From: Saccopteryx bilineata
Taxonomy: Eukaryota > Chordata > Mammalia > Chiroptera > Emballonuridae
Length of the DNA: 64,000 nt
Assembly (NCBI RefSeq): GCF_036850765.1
Contig: NC_089495.1
Location: 66,502,410-66,566,409 of the forward strand
Direction of reading: 5' to 3'
Made by a program: the position numbers and the translations under genes
The notes under the pieces: generated by a model
What the model was told of the DNA's origin: nothing
The model's database searches: none
What the model saw: only the letters and a program-made list of their open reading frames with translations
Part shown: piece by piece, positions 12,223 to 24,559 of the stretch
How positions within the stretch are numbered: position 1 is the first letter of the stretch
Layout: every line of letters starts with the position of its first letter

Positions 12223-12707
12223 CAGAGGTTGGGAACCTATGGCTCGTGAGCCAGATGTGGCTCTTTTGATGGCTGCATCTGGCTCTCAGACAAATCTTTA
12301 ATAATAATAATAATAATAATAACGTTAAAAATATAAAACCTTCTCATGTATTACAATCTATTCATTTCCTACCGCTCATGTTCATGGTTGCGGGTGGCGG
12401 GAGCCAATCACAGCTGTCCTCAGGGACACCAAATTTTTATTGGATAATGCGTAACATACATGGGTCGTTGTATGGCTCTCATGGAATTACATTTTAAAAT
12501 ATGTGGCGTTCAGGCCTGACCTGTGGTGGCGCAGTGGATAAAGCTTTGACCTGGACTGCTGATGTCGCCGGTTCAAAACCCTGGGCTTGCCTGGTCAAGG
12601 CAAATATGGAAATTGATGCTTTCTGCTCCTCCCCCACTTCTCTCTCCTCTCTCTCTCTCTCTCCTCTAAAATGAATGAATGAATGAATGAATGAATGAAT
12701 GAATGAA

Positions 12708-12738
<31 letters not shown>

Positions 12739-12789
12739 AAAATACATGGCGTTTATGGCTCTCTCAGCCAAAAAGTTTCCCGACCCCTG
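12223..12789. mobile_element. Non-autonomous hAT DNA transposon (copy 1)
   Basis: Terminal inverted repeats 'CAGAGGTTGGGAACCT' on the left and, read from the right end, 'CAGGGGTCGGGAAACTTT'. It is bounded by a perfect 8-bp target duplication GTCTAAGC (12215-12222 and 12790-12797), diagnostic of hAT. No transposase is encoded. A SINE is nested at 12511-12738. Confidence 0.92.
12511..12738 (+). mobile_element. Short tRNA-derived SINE nested in hAT copy 1
   Basis: Head 'GGTGGCGCAGTGGATAAAGC', 'CCCTGGGCTTGCCTGGTCAA', a TC tract, then a tail expanded into (GAAT)n and (AAAT)n. The target duplication is AAAATATGTGGCGTT (12496-12510) versus AAAATACATGGCGTT (12739-12753). Confidence 0.9.
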
Positions 12790-12797
12790 GTCTAAGC

Positions 12798-13689
12798 AGT
12801 GTAGGCTTGGTAAATGCCCCTAATGGTAAATGACAAAAGACACTGAGAGATAAAAAGTGGATTCCAAACTTTTCCCTAGAAAAGAATTTATGTACAAGTT
12901 AATGAGTGTTACATTTGAGTCACAATTATTATAAGCAATGAAGTAGCTTGAGTTCAAAAAAGTTATAACTTTATAGTTCTAACAAAAAAATAAATTAAGA
13001 AGGAAATATTGACATAAAAAGAAAGAATAAAAAACAAGAAACTATATGAACTAGTAAATCAAAAAAACAAAAGGAAAACAAATAAAAATTATCTTATGAA
13101 ACTGAACTACAGTTGGATGGAATTTGAAGAGAATGGTTAAAGTATTGTAAACCTTTTGCATTGTTACCAATAAAGATAATTTAATAATTTAAGTTTAAAT
13201 TTTTAACTTCATTTACTTAAGTATGCATAGTAAAATTTTATGCATACCATTAAAAGTATAGAGTGCATAAATTCTAAAATAATAAATAGAAAAGTTGGAA
13301 TAAGAGAAAAACTGTATCAACTTAAGACAAAAATGAAAGGCATATAAAAAAGAAGGGTAAATGAAAAAGGCAAAATATGTAGATAAAAATAAATTCAAAT
13401 ATATATATAAGAACTTATAGAAAAACAACAAATTTGTCAGTTAAAATTAAAAGATTGGCAAAAAGTAGTCAAAAAAGAAGAAAATGTTTGAAAAGAGCAG
13501 TAAAAGATTTTTTTTGAGGACTAATGAAGAAAACTATACAGATATAAATACATGTTAAAATGAAGAATAAAACACTCATATACCCATTTTGTAGTTTGTA
13601 CAATATAATATTCTTAAACTTGTTTTAAGTATTTTCAAAGTATGTTTTTATGTTTTATGTCCTTGAAAAATTCTGAAATAACACTATTC
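12798..13689. other. AT-rich intergenic DNA
   Basis: A-rich on the + strand. No gene or confident repeat. Confidence 0.45.
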
Positions 13690-15055
13690 ATTATAATCTA
13701 GCTTGATTGTGGTAAAATTGAGAAATAAAATTTTTTATATTTAGAGTGAGCAGGATGTTTTGATACATGTATATATTGTGTAATGATTATACCACCATCA
13801 AGCTAAATGACATATTCATCACCTTGTATCCATTACCCTTGTGTGTGCGTGTGGGAGGCAAGAACACAAAAATTCATTTTTATGCATTATTATTAACTAC
13901 AGTCAACAAGCTGTATGTTAGGTCTCCTAAACTTACCTTTAGCTAAATGTACTCTCTGACAAACATCTCCCTTTTTCCCCACTACCCAAACCCCTGATAA
14001 CTGTCAGTATACTCTCTCTTACTACATATGACTTTTTTTAGATTCTTATATAAATAAGATTATGAAATATTTGTTTTTCTATGCCTAACGTTTCTCTCAG
14101 TGTAATGCCTTCCAGATTCATCCACATTGTCATTAATAGGATTTCTTCTTTTAAGACTAAATAATTTTCTATTTTATATTTTTGGTATATTTTCTTACTA
14201 CATTTTCTTTAACCATTCATATTATGACAGACATCTAGATTGTTTTCATATCTTTGCTACCATGAAAAACGCTGCATTGAACACGGAAGTGCAAATATCC
14301 CTTTGAGATCTTGATTTTATTTCTTCTGGACATGATACTGTTTTTTCATCTTGACCTTAAATTTCTAATATATGTATATATTTTCTTACTTTTTTACTAC
14401 TATCCAACAGAACTATAGTTTTATGTAATGGCAAGAGTTGTTTACTAATTTCTCAAACAAGTTACAATTAGAATTACAAGTAGAGCTTAATTATTTTAAC
14501 TACCTAAAAGCATAAGCTAACTGATATATTTATGTTAACATATAAGCTATGTGACAATATGGTTATATATTGTTATACTTGTGTATAAATATATCCCTAT
14601 AAAATTTACACATATACAATGAAAGAGAAGAAAAAATAACACAGTTGTATGATAGTTTAAGTAATATGGTTATAGTTTAAGTCTTTAAAAATATTTAAAT
14701 ACCCTGAAGAGATTTCTACATTGTATGATAACTTTCTTCTTAATATTTTGAGGCACCTCTATACTGTTTTCTACATTTGCTATATCAGTTTACATTCCCA
14801 TGAGCAGTAAATGAGTATTCTTTTTTCTCCTCAACCTCTCTAACATTTGTGATTACTTGTCCCATTAATAATAACCATTCTAAAAGGCATGAGATGGTAT
14901 TTCATTGCAGTTTTGATTTCCATTTTCCTAATAGCCAGTGAAGTTGAGCATCTTTTCATATATTTGCTGGCCATTTGTATATCTTCTTGGAAGAATTCTC
15001 TGTTCAGATCCTCTGCTCATTTCTTAAGTGGATTGTTTATTTTGAAAACATTTAT
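13690..15055 (-). repeat. Antisense L1 (3' end to ORF2)
   Basis: The + strand shows antisense L1 landmarks: 'CATATTCATCACCTTGTATCC', 'CTTCCAGATTCATCCACATTG', 'GCCATTTGTATATCTTCTTGG'. A low-similarity AT-rich block lies at about 14360-14720. Ends abruptly where the sense L1 begins. Confidence 0.75.
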
Positions 15056-15900
15056 TTGCAAAGATATATGCACCCCGATGTTCACTGTAGTATTATTCAC
15101 GGTGGGCAAGACATGAAAATAATCAAAGAGTCTTTCAATAAATGAGAGGGTAAAGAAGATGTGGTATATATAGACTATGGAATACGACTCAGCCATAAGA
15201 AAAAATAAATACTACCATTTTCAATAACATGGATGGACATTGAGAATATTATGCTAAGCAAAAAGTCAGTTAGAAAAAGCTAAGAACCACCTTATTTCAC
15301 TCATATGTGGGATATAAAACTGAAACTCATAAACACAGACAATTGTATGGTGGTTACCAGAGGGAAGAGAATTAGGAGTAGTAAAAGGTAAAAGAGGCCA
15401 AATATATGGTTACAGAAGATATCTTGACTTTGGGTAGTGGGCACACAATGCAATATGGATTATTTATATAGAAATGTACACTTGAAACCTATATTAACTT
15501 AATAACCATGTTAGTCTGACAAGATGGTGGCACAGTGGATAGAGCGTCGGACTGGGATGAGGAGGACCCAGGTTTGAGATCCTGGGTTGCCAGATTGAGA
15601 ATAGGCTCATCTGGTTTGAGCAAAGCTCACCAGCTTGGATCCAAAGTCACTGGCTTGAGCAAGGGTTACTAGGTCTGCTGAAGGCTGGCGGTCAAGGCAC
15701 ATATGAGAAAGCAATCAATGAACAACTAAGGTGTTGCAACGTGCAATGAAAAACTAATGATTGATGCTTCTCATCTCTCTCCATTCTGTCTGTCTATCCC
15801 TCTCTCTGACTCTCTCTCTGTCTCTGTAAAAAAAAAAAAAAGTTAACCGCAATAAATGTAATAAATATAAAATAGATTAAAAATATAAAAATATAAAATA
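15056..15900 (+). repeat. Sense L1 3' end, split by a Rhin-type SINE
   Basis: Sense L1 landmarks: 'TATTATTCACGGTGGGCAAG', 'GGAATACGACTCAGCCATAAG', 'TTTCACTCATATGTGGGATA', 'GTACACTTGAAACCTATATT'. The end continues after the SINE as 'AATAAATGTAATAAATAT' and an AT tail. It abuts an L1 in opposite orientation. Confidence 0.8.
15514..15841 (+). mobile_element. Rhin-type SINE nested in L1 tail
   Basis: Head with 'GCACAGTGGATAGAGCGTCG', a body of degenerate 'CACCAGCTTGG...GGCTTGAGC' units, the conserved 'AAGCAATCAATGAACAACTA' block, a TC-rich segment and an A-tail. Confidence 0.92.
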
Positions 15901-16349
15901 AGGTCTTGTCATATTTAATATGATCATAATGATGTAGTGATTCTTACAGAAATTCAATACTCTTTTCTAGTTTAATTTTCAATGATTGTTGAATTACATT
16001 TTTGTTCTTATTTTTATTTTTTGTAGATGATGGTTTCAGAATCTGCATATGTGCTAATTATGTGGTTTTACAAATTCACTTGCTATGTGGTTGTACTGTA
16101 TAGGCACAAACATAGCTATATACATGCATATGTATACACACATATGTGTGTGGATAGAGAGCTATAGGTACTATAGATATGGACATGGTCATGGATATTG
16201 ATATGGATATAGGTATAGATATAAATATGTTCAAAACAAATTCTCAGGTAAAGAACAAATGTTTCCATTAATTATCTCTTTAATTCTTGAAAGTGAGAAA
16301 TTATCTGAATCACTACCAGGGAAATCATGGAATATCTCTTAATTAACAG
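15901..16349. other. Intergenic DNA with an imperfect ATAGAT/GGATAT hexamer tract
   Basis: From about 16165 to 16230 a degenerate 6-bp tandem repeat is visible (GATATG, GACATG, GATATT, GATATA...). The remainder is unassigned. Confidence 0.6.
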
Positions 16350-16363
16350 ATCTGTGCTTTTTA

Positions 16364-16560
16364 CTTTTTTTTATTTTACTTCTTATTTTTCCACTGATTT
16401 GCATGACAGAGAAAGAAAGAAAGAATAATCATCAGCCTGTAATTACACTTAATTTTGCACTCCTTGGTTTATTCTTCTATGTCCCCTGATTGGGAGTTGA
16501 ACCTGTGACCTCAGTGTGCCGAATGATGCTCTATCCACTGAGCCACCGTGCCAACACCCA
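16364..16560 (-). mobile_element. Classic VES-type SINE
   Basis: Minus-strand copy with inverted tRNA head 'TGCTCTATCCACTGAGCCACC' at the right edge. The target duplication is ATCTGTGCTTTTTA (16350-16363) versus ATCTGTACTTTTA (16561-16573). Confidence 0.82.
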
Positions 16561-16639
16561 ATCTGTACTTTTAAAAGTGTACATGCAAGCAATTGGATAA
16601 TAGCTATTGTCTAATCTTTACCACTGTAAAAATGTGATA

Positions 16640-17465
16640 TATTTGTATTTGTTTTTGTAATTTATACTTATATTTTATCGAGATATAATTGTGCAAGTTC
16701 AAAGTGTACAATGTGTGATTTGATACATTTATATATTGCAATATGATTACCAACATAGCATTTGTTAACACTTCTACTTTTTAATTATTTATTCTTTTTT
16801 AGAGAGAGAGGGACAGACAGACAGAAGGGAAAGAAATGGGAAGCATCAATTTTTGTTGCAGCACCTTAATTGTTCATTTATTGCTTTCTCATATGTGCCT
16901 TGACTGGGGAGCTCTTGCCAAGCCAGTGACCCTTTGCTCAAGCCAGCAACCATAAGGTCATGTTTATGATACCATGCTCAAGCCAGCAACTCTGCACTCA
17001 AGCTTGAGAGCTCGAGTTTAATCTAGATGAGTACTCGCTGAAACTGGCGACCTTGGGATTTCAAACCTGGGTCCTCAGCATCCCAAGCCAACACTATCCA
17101 TTGATCCACTGCCTAGTCAGGATAGTTAACACTTCTAATACACCATATAATTATTTTTTTTTCTAGTGAGAACATTCATGATCTGGTCTCCTAGCTACTT
17201 TGAAATATATAACACGGTAATGTTGGCTATAATTGCTACGCAGTACATTAGATCTCCAGAAATTACTCATCTTCTAACTGCAAGTTTGAAACCTTTCACC
17301 AACAGTTCCTCACTCTCCCATCTCTCCCTTGCCCCTCCAGCCCTGGTCACTACCGTTCTATTCACTGCTTTTGAGTCAGCTTTTTTAGATTCCATATATA
17401 AGTGATACCTTACAATATTTGTCTTTCTTTGAGTTTTCTCACTTAGGATAATGCCCTCATATCCT
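16640..17465 (-). repeat. Antisense L1 3' region, split by a Rhin-type SINE
   Basis: Antisense L1 landmarks are 'GCAAGTTCAAAGTGTACAAT', 'ATTAGATCTCCAGAAATTAC' and 'TTAGATTCCATATATAAGTG'. The two halves (to 16776 and from 17124) are continuous once the SINE is excluded. Confidence 0.75.
16777..17123 (-). mobile_element. Rhin-type SINE nested in L1
   Basis: Minus-strand copy: GA-rich block, 'TGTTCATTTATTGCTTTCTCA', repeated 'CAAGCCAGCAAC' units and a terminal 'CCTAGTCAGG'. Target duplication GTTAACACTTCTA at 16764-16776 and 17124-17136. Confidence 0.9.
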
Positions 17466-17774
17466 GAAATGTTTTTTCTTCAAGAATTCTACAGCTAACG
17501 ACAACTCTAAAATACAGATCTATCTATAGTAATAAGGTTAACCATCTAAATACTAAGTAGTTCAGAAAAAAAGCATATTTTTCACATAATAATGAAATGC
17601 AATGTTAAAAGGTAAGAAATTATTACTGATCACCAATTTGAAAGACAAAAAATGCAGACCTCTGAGGAAAGTGTAAATAATAAGTTATATTCCATTATAT
17701 TTTGAATGCCTACAGAAAGTAAAGTGCACTGTTGATTTTTATAACTACTTCAACCCCATTCCTGGCTTTCTTAA

Positions 17775-18115
17775 ATTAAATTAACTGGGGTGACACTGAC
17801 TAAAAATTATATGTTATAGCTGTATAATTCTATGGTACATAATCTGTATATCATATTGTGTGCCCACTACCCAAAGTCAAATCTTCATTTGTCACCATAT
17901 TTTTTTATTACCTTTATCATTTATACTTCTCTACTCCCTTTCCTTCAGTAACTACCATATTGTTTGTATCTGACTTTTGTTTGTTGGTTTTTCTTGTTTG
18001 TTCGTTATTTTAAGTTTTATATTCCACATATGAGTAACATTATATGGTTCTTGAGAATAACTTTTTAAGCAAAATAATTCAGACAGGAAAAGTTAAGAAC
18101 CATATGATTTCTCTC
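17775..18115 (-). repeat. L1 3' end with internal inversion
   Basis: 17775-18048 is antisense L1 3' end ('ACTACCCAAAGTCAAATCTTC', 'TATTCCACATATGAGTAAC'). From about 18049 the sequence switches to sense L1 ('AAGCAAAATAATTCAGACAGG', 'GAACCATATGATTTCTC'). The two arms overlap, so the ends can fold into a hairpin. This fits twin-priming 5' inversion during retrotransposition. Confidence 0.65.
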
Positions 18116-20272
18116 TGACTTTTTATTAGAAACATACTTTAGGCTCCAAATGAGATTTTCTTTATACCTGACAAAAAAATGATTTTCCTTGTATTTAAAT
18201 AATTATAATTTTTACACAAACTTTGGATCTATTATTTGGTATTGCTGCTAAATAAGTATATGGCTTATATTTATAATTTAATTGTGCATGGTACATTATT
18301 ATATTGGGCTCCACAAAATAAGTTTACTTAATCATAAATTACTACAAAACAAATATTTTTTTTATCAATATGCTTTCATTACTAGTAATTTCTACTAGTT
18401 TTCAATTGGCTTTATTTGGTATTCTTAGTGCCTTAGTTCTAAAGTTAAGTGAATGAATAAAAAGTTTAGATGTATAATAAGGTTTTCAGTAATATTTTAT
18501 ATGTACATCATAGAAAGATATAAATCATTTTTGGCAAATATTCAAAATTCTTCTCAATGAAATTAAAAGCTGCATGTGCTGTGGTGTCCTGGTGATGGCA
18601 GCAAAATATTCAGCCTGCTTTTAAAGGAAGATACTATTCTATGCAAACTACAGTTATTACAAATCTCAAGCACAGGTCTTAAGTCTCAAAGAAAGTATTC
18701 AAAACAACTACATTTTTAGAAAAGCAATCACTGTATTATAACTTTTTTTCTAAATCACTGTAGGTATATTCTTGCATTTATTTATTCATCAACTCATTCT
18801 ACACCAATACACACACACACTTATGTCACAGACTTGAAGTCTTAAGAATTACCTAGTATAACCTCAAAAAATGTAAATACATCTATCTGTAATTGAGAAT
18901 TAAGAGGAATACATACTCAGCAGTTATGACCAAATTACAATTGCTTGCAAGAGCATACATTTTTTAAAACTTATTTCCTGTTTTGATAATTGGTTTAGGG
19001 TATCATATCAAGCACCTTAAAATATATTTTATGATATATTTACTTGAGTACATATAATGGCATGTTTTAGTAACTAATTTTAAGTTACAGTCAGAAGACA
19101 GTTTATAAATTGATTTAAAGTTTTTACAATTAGATTCTAATTATACTAAGGCCAAGTTGAAATATTTTTGATGGACTATGAACATATTGGTAGCTAAATC
19201 AATAGTATTTATTGACAAACAGAATTGTTTTAACAAATATTTACTTAGTGCTCTCTAATGAACTGTAAAAAAGAAAAACTATACAAATATTACTTAGAAA
19301 TCTTCAAAACTATTGTTTTGTCAACTTGAAGATTGTTTAGGAATTTAGTGTATACATGAGTGGACTTTTATGTTTAGCTATACACCTTAACTGACAAGCC
19401 TGTTAATAGCAGTAACAAAGAAAGGACTGGTAGAGTGGAAGACGGCATACAGAAAGCTCTACAAGTTCATGTGTATTTTACTGGATTTCTACTCTGACAA
19501 AAAATAGGAAGGGCTCTAGAAACTTGAAATGGATTCTTAAAATATTTAGTTTCTTCAGTGAGTCATTCAATGCTTTCACTCACATCAACACTAGAATCAT
19601 TTTTTAAAACATACCCGAGAACTTAAAATATTTCACCGCTCAGAGCTCACATCTCTCCTGATAACTTCTTACTTTTTATTTTAAGCAGTAATTTTACTAT
19701 GTTTGATTGATATTATAATTTAAAATTTAAATATATACTTTTAGATCCTGAAGCTCAGAAATTACAAATTAGTTCTATATTCTGAGCCATTAAAGAAGAA
19801 AATAATTAGCAATGTTACCTCTCATTTGACACATAATTACAAATTGGATCTTGCTTTTATTTTTATTATAAGAAACCAAAGAATATATATTTGCTAAAAC
19901 CTACTAATAGTGTATGTAAAACATAGTTTTATTTCAAAGTATATATAGCCTAGGTGAGAAAATCAGGCATATATATATATATATGTTATACATTAAATAA
20001 AAATAAAATTTGAGATAAAATAAAACCGATACAAGGAATTAGTAGTTTGTAAACAAATGAATAGCAAAGATATAAAGTAAATGATTCTAATGAAGTTAAT
20101 TTTAAGTTGTAATTGTCACCAATTTATTTATTTGAAAATGTATCTTGAAAATCTACCTTGTTTATTCTCATTTTCCATAAGGGATATCTGGGGAAGACAT
20201 ATAGTATCAAAATTAAAGGGCTTAAATGAACATACTTTCCAGGATTTACCTTCTCCTTAACATTCTTGGATG
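18116..20272. other. AT-rich intergenic DNA
   Basis: No gene, RNA gene or confident repeat was recognised. Short (AT)n near 19970-19985. Confidence 0.5.
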
Positions 20273-20627
20273 ATCTGACCAGGTGGTCATGCAGTGGATA
20301 GAGCATTGGTCTGGGACAATGAGGACCCAGGTTCAAAACCCCAGGTCCTTGGCTTGAGTGCCAGCTCATCTAGCTTGAATTCAGTTTCACCAGCTTGAGT
20401 ATGAGGTCGCCAGGATGACTGGGATGATAGATATGATTCCATAGCCATTGGCTTGAGCCCAAGGTCACTGGTTTGAACAAGGGGTTACTGGCTCCACTGG
20501 AGGCCCATGATCAAGGCACATATGAGAAAGCAATCAATGAACAGATAAAGTACTGCAACTATGAGTTGATGCTTTTCATCTCTGTCTGTCCTTCTCTCTA
20601 TCTCTAAAAATATATATATTTTTTAAT
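20273..20627 (+). mobile_element. Rhin-type SINE
   Basis: Head with 'GCAGTGGATAGAGCATTGG', several CTTGAG-type body units (one more than usual), the 'AAGCAATCAATGAACAGATA' block, TC-rich segment, weak A-tail. Diverged. Confidence 0.88.
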
Positions 20628-20681
20628 TCTCCTTTTATTTTGCGGTTTCCTAATGCTTTTCTTTTGTCTCTAAGTTTCTTA

Positions 20682-20821
20682 CTATGTTGAGGTTGCCAGT
20701 TCAAAATTCAGGGCTTGCCCAGTCAAGGCACATACAAGAAGCAACTCTGAGTTGGTGCACCCTTCTCCTCCCCCATGCCTTTCTCTCTCTCCTCTCTTTA
20801 AAATCAAAAAATAAAATCTTT
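20682..20821 (+). mobile_element. 5'-truncated short SINE
   Basis: Lacks the A-box half of the head. Begins at 'TGTTGAGGTTGCCAGTTC' and has 'GGGCTTGCCCAGTCAAGGCA', TC tract and A-rich tail. Target duplication around CTAAGTTTCTTAC (20670-20682) and ATAAGTTTCTTGC (20822-20834). Confidence 0.8.
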
Positions 20822-21129
20822 ATAAGTTTCTTGCTGTAATACTACTCCATTGGTGTCAGATGTCTTTAGACAAAGACACAATCTTCAATTTAAAATAGTG
20901 TATTTATTATAAGGTACAGGCATACTTAGAAGAGATTACAGGTTTAGTTCCAGACCACTGTAATAAAGTGAATAATATTGCAATAAGTTGAATCACACAC
21001 TTTTTTCCCCAGTGCATACAAGTTTGTATACCAGTATGTTTATAGTATAGTGTAGCCAATTAAGTGTGCAATAACATTATGTCTAAAAAATGTACATACT
21101 TTAATTTAAAAATGGTTTAGTGATAACCA

Positions 21130-23150
21130 TCATCAGAGCCTTAAGTGGTCATAATCTTTTCGCTGGTGGAAGGGTCTTGCCTCAATGATGGCTGCTGACT
21201 GATCACAATGGTGGCTGTGGCAATTTCTGGAAATAAAACAATAGTAATGTTTTACACACCAGTTGATTCTTCCTTTCATGAAAGATTTCTGTGGAATGTA
21301 TGATGTTTTACAGCATTTTAGCCACAGGAGAACTTTCAAAATTGAAGTAAAATCTCTCAAACCCTGCTGCTTCTTTATTGACTAAGGTTATGCAATATTT
21401 TCAATTCTTTGCTGTCATTCAACAATATTCACAGCATCTTCACCAGGAGTAGATTTCATCTTAAGAAACCATGTTTATAGGGCTCTATAAGAAGCACCTC
21501 CTTGTCTGTAAAAGCTTTATCAGGAGATTGCAGCAATTCAGTCATATCTTTATATACTTCTAATTCTAGTTCTCTTGCTGTTTATATCACAATTGAGGTT
21601 ACTTCACTCAATAATATTTCTTCTTGGTATCAATTTCCTTTATATTCTTGTTAACATTGACATTTTGGCCTCTTCCCATGAATCACAAATATTCTTAATG
21701 GCATCTAGAATGGTGAATCCTTTCCAGGTGGTTTTTAATTTACTTTGACCAGATCAATCAGAGGAATCACTATCTAAGATAGCTATAGCTTTACAAATAT
21801 ATTTGTTAAGTAGTAAGACTTGAAAGCAAAAATTGCTGCCAAATCCATGGGCTGCAGAATGGATGCTCTGTTAGTGGGACATGAAAACAATCTCATTGTC
21901 CAACCCCACCGGAGCTCTTGGGTGACCAAGTGCATTGTCAATAGCAGTAATATTTTTAAAGGAATCTTTTTTCTGAGCTGTCAGTCTCAACAGTAAGCTG
22001 TCATCCATGCTTTGTTGTCTTATTTATAGAGCACAGAGTAGATTTAGCATAAATCTTAAGAGCTCTAAGAATCTTGAAATGGTAAATGAGCTTTGGCTTC
22101 AACTTAAAATCACCAGTTGCATTAGCCCCTAAAAAGAGTGTCAGCCCGTTCTCTGAAGCTTTGAAGCCGGGAATTGGCTTCTCCTCTCTCGCTATAAAAT
22201 TCCTACATGGCCTCTTTTTCCATTGCAAGTCTATTTGGTCTACACTGAAAAATTATTCTTTAGTTTCAACACCTTTTTAATTATCTTACCTAAATCTTCT
22301 GGCTCACTTGGTGCACCTTCTATATCAGTACTTGCTGATTCAGCTTGTACTATTATGTTATGAGCATGGCTTCTTTCCTTAAACATGATAAACCAGCCTT
22401 TTGTAGCTTGAATTTTTTTTCTGAAGCTTCCTCATTTTTCTCATCCTTTGTAGAATTAAAGAAAATTAGGGTTTTGCTTTGGATTAGGCCTTGGTTTAAG
22501 CGAATGTTGTAGCTGGTTTAGTCTATCTAGACCACTAAAACTTTCTTCATATTAGCAATAGACTGATTTGCTTTTTTTAAAATCACTTGTGTGTGTGTGA
22601 CAGAGACAGAGAGAGACAGAGAGAGGGACAGATAGGGACAGACAGACAGGAAAGGAGAGAGATAAAATGAGACTCATCAATTCTTCGTTAGTAGCACCCT
22701 AGTTGCTCATTGATTGCTTTCTTATTTGTGTCTTGACCGTGGGGCTGCAGCAGACTGAGTGACCCCTTGCTCAAGCCAGCGACCTTGGGCTCAAGCTGGT
22801 GAGCCCTGCTCAAAACAGATGAGCCTGCATTCAAGCTTGTGACCTCTGAGTTTCAAACCTGGGTCCTCTGCATCCCACTTCGATGCTCAATCCACTGTGC
22901 CACAACCAGGTCAGGAAGAGTAGTATTTTTAATTACCTTCAATAACTTTTTCTTTGTATTCACAGTTCAATTAACTGTTTGGCACAATAGGACTGGTTTA
23001 TGGCTTATCTCATCTTTCAATATGCTTTTCTGATTAAGTTTAATCATTTTCAACTTTTGATTTAAAGTGAGAAACCTGCAACTTTTGTTTCACTTGCACA
23101 CTTAGAGTATATTGTAGCATTATTAACTGGCTTAATTCCAATGCTGTTGT
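21130..23150 (-). pseudogene. Tigger1 transposase relic (pogo/DDE, inactivated)
   Basis: Minus-strand remnant of the Tigger1 transposase. In the family it encodes a CENP-B-like DNA-binding region followed by a DDE integrase domain that cuts and pastes the element at TA sites. Only short open segments survive (for example 22001-22228, with residues such as 'RNFIAREEKPIPGFKASENG', the segment before the second acidic residue region). Numerous stops and small deletions plus an inserted SINE (22577-22915) break the frame. Presence is inferred from nucleotide similarity to Tigger1 rather than from an intact protein. No function is expected. Confidence 0.75.
22577..22915 (-). mobile_element. Rhin-type SINE nested in Tigger1
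   Basis: Minus-strand copy. A (TG)/(GACA) rich left edge is followed by 'TTGCTCATTGATTGCTTTCT', 'CTCAAGCCAGCGACCTTGGG' and an inverted head ending 'CCACAACCAGGTCAGG'. Confidence 0.92.
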
Positions 23151-23569
23151 GTCTCAGGGCAGAGGAAGACCCAAAGAAAGAGAAAAAAATTAAAAAAAAT
23201 GACTGATTTGTGGAGCAGTCAGAACATATATTTATCTATTAAGTTTGCTGTCTAAGTAGATGTAGTTCATGGCACTTCAAAAACAAGTATAGTAGTAACA
23301 TAACTGATCACAGATCACCAAAATAAATATAATAATAATTTTAAAGTGTAAAATATGTCATATCAAATGTGACACACAGGCACAAAGTAAACAGATGCTG
23401 TTGGAAAATTATGTTGATAGTCCTGCGTAGTGCAGGACCTTCAATTACAACCTTCAATTAAAAAAATAAAATAAAACAGTATGTGCAAAGTGCAATAAAA
23501 TGAGGTATTTCTGTAATATGTATATGTGTGAAAGTATAAATTCTAAAGAATAATTAATGAAGAAACCCC

Positions 23570-23870
23570 ATTATTGTTATTTATACCAACTACCACTATA
23601 TTACAACTTGATGAGTTTGGACATATGTATACACTTATGTGACCATCACTAAATCAGACAAACAAGGTAGTAAACATATATATATGATTTACTCCAAAGT
23701 TTTACTGTTCTATTGTTTCTTTGGAGGTGGGATGGAGTTAAGAACACAATGCCCCCTACTCCCTCCCATGAAATCTACCTTCTTAACAAATTTTAATGTT
23801 CATTATAACTTATTGCTAATTCTAAGCTATGTTTTAATCATAGTCTCAGCAACCAGCAATTGCTTATAAT
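23570..23870 (-). repeat. Probable antisense L1 3' fragment
   Basis: 'ACATATGTATACACTTATGTG' followed by 'ACCATCACTAAATCAGA' and 'CTTAACAAATTTTAATGTTC' resemble an old antisense L1 3' end. Weak. Confidence 0.45.
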
Positions 23871-24559
23871 AAAAAACACTGATTTGGAGAATCTTATAAA
23901 GTTTCTAAGTGTGCCTCTGGTTTTTGCTCAGCAAATCACATAATTATTCATTTAAAATATTTTATAAAGAATAAAAAGCAAGTAAAATCATGGTACATAG
24001 ATAACTAAAACACAATAATTTACACTTTACAATACTTCTTTGTGTTCATCACCTCTCATTTTTTGGAGCAAAGACCTGAAATAGATGGTGCTGTCCATTA
24101 AACTGTGCATTTTTCATTTCTTTAGCTGTAGACTATAATGATCATATTAATATTTGATCATTACGTAGTATCCTTTGGGATCTAAATGGTCTTCCACCTC
24201 TTTGAATTGTTTATGGCATAATTTCTATAATTTTTTAGCACATTCAACCTTAATTTAATTTTAACTATTTTATACATTATAGCTCAATATTGGCTAATAT
24301 TAAAAACTACTCCTTTACTCTTTTACTCATAGTCTTCTTTCCAATTTCTAACATGTGAAAACATTTTTAAACCTATAAGAATAAAAGAAATGATGATCAG
24401 TACTTGGCTAATTAGGAAAACCTCCATTTCTATTTTCTTTATTGCTCAATTCATTTATTGATACACATATATACTACAACATATACAATAGGTAATAACA
24501 ATAGTCCACATCAAAACACTGTATTATATAAGTAAGAAGATGTTATTGCCTCTAAAGTA
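23871..24559. other. AT-rich intergenic DNA
   Basis: Nothing recognised except a small perfect inverted repeat TAATGATCA / TGATCATTA (24136-24144 and 24155-24163). Confidence 0.5.

Larger units (their letters stand above)
20917..23513 (-). mobile_element. Tigger1 (pogo superfamily) DNA transposon, nearly full length
   Basis: Terminal inverted repeats 'CAGGCATACTTAGA' (left) and 'TGAGGTATTTCTG' (right), flanked by TA (20915-20916 and 23514-23515). The interior follows the Tigger1 consensus antisense throughout: 'CCAGACCACTGTAATAAAGTG', 'GGGCTGCAGAATGGATGCTC', 'TTGGGTGACCAAGTGCATTG', 'CAGATCACCAAAATAAATAT'. Length without the nested SINE is about 2.26 kb, close to the 2.4-kb family length. The transposase frame on the minus strand is broken, so the element is inactive. 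Confidence 0.93.

Noticed and set aside
16790..23000. CRISPR-like regular repeats (recurrent CAAGCCAGCGACC units)
   Set aside because: They are the degenerate internal units of Rhin-type SINEs in a mammalian genome, not direct repeats with unique spacers.
24136..24163. Small palindrome TAATGATCA/TGATCATTA
   Set aside because: Length and AT content make chance formation likely; no element boundary or gene nearby.
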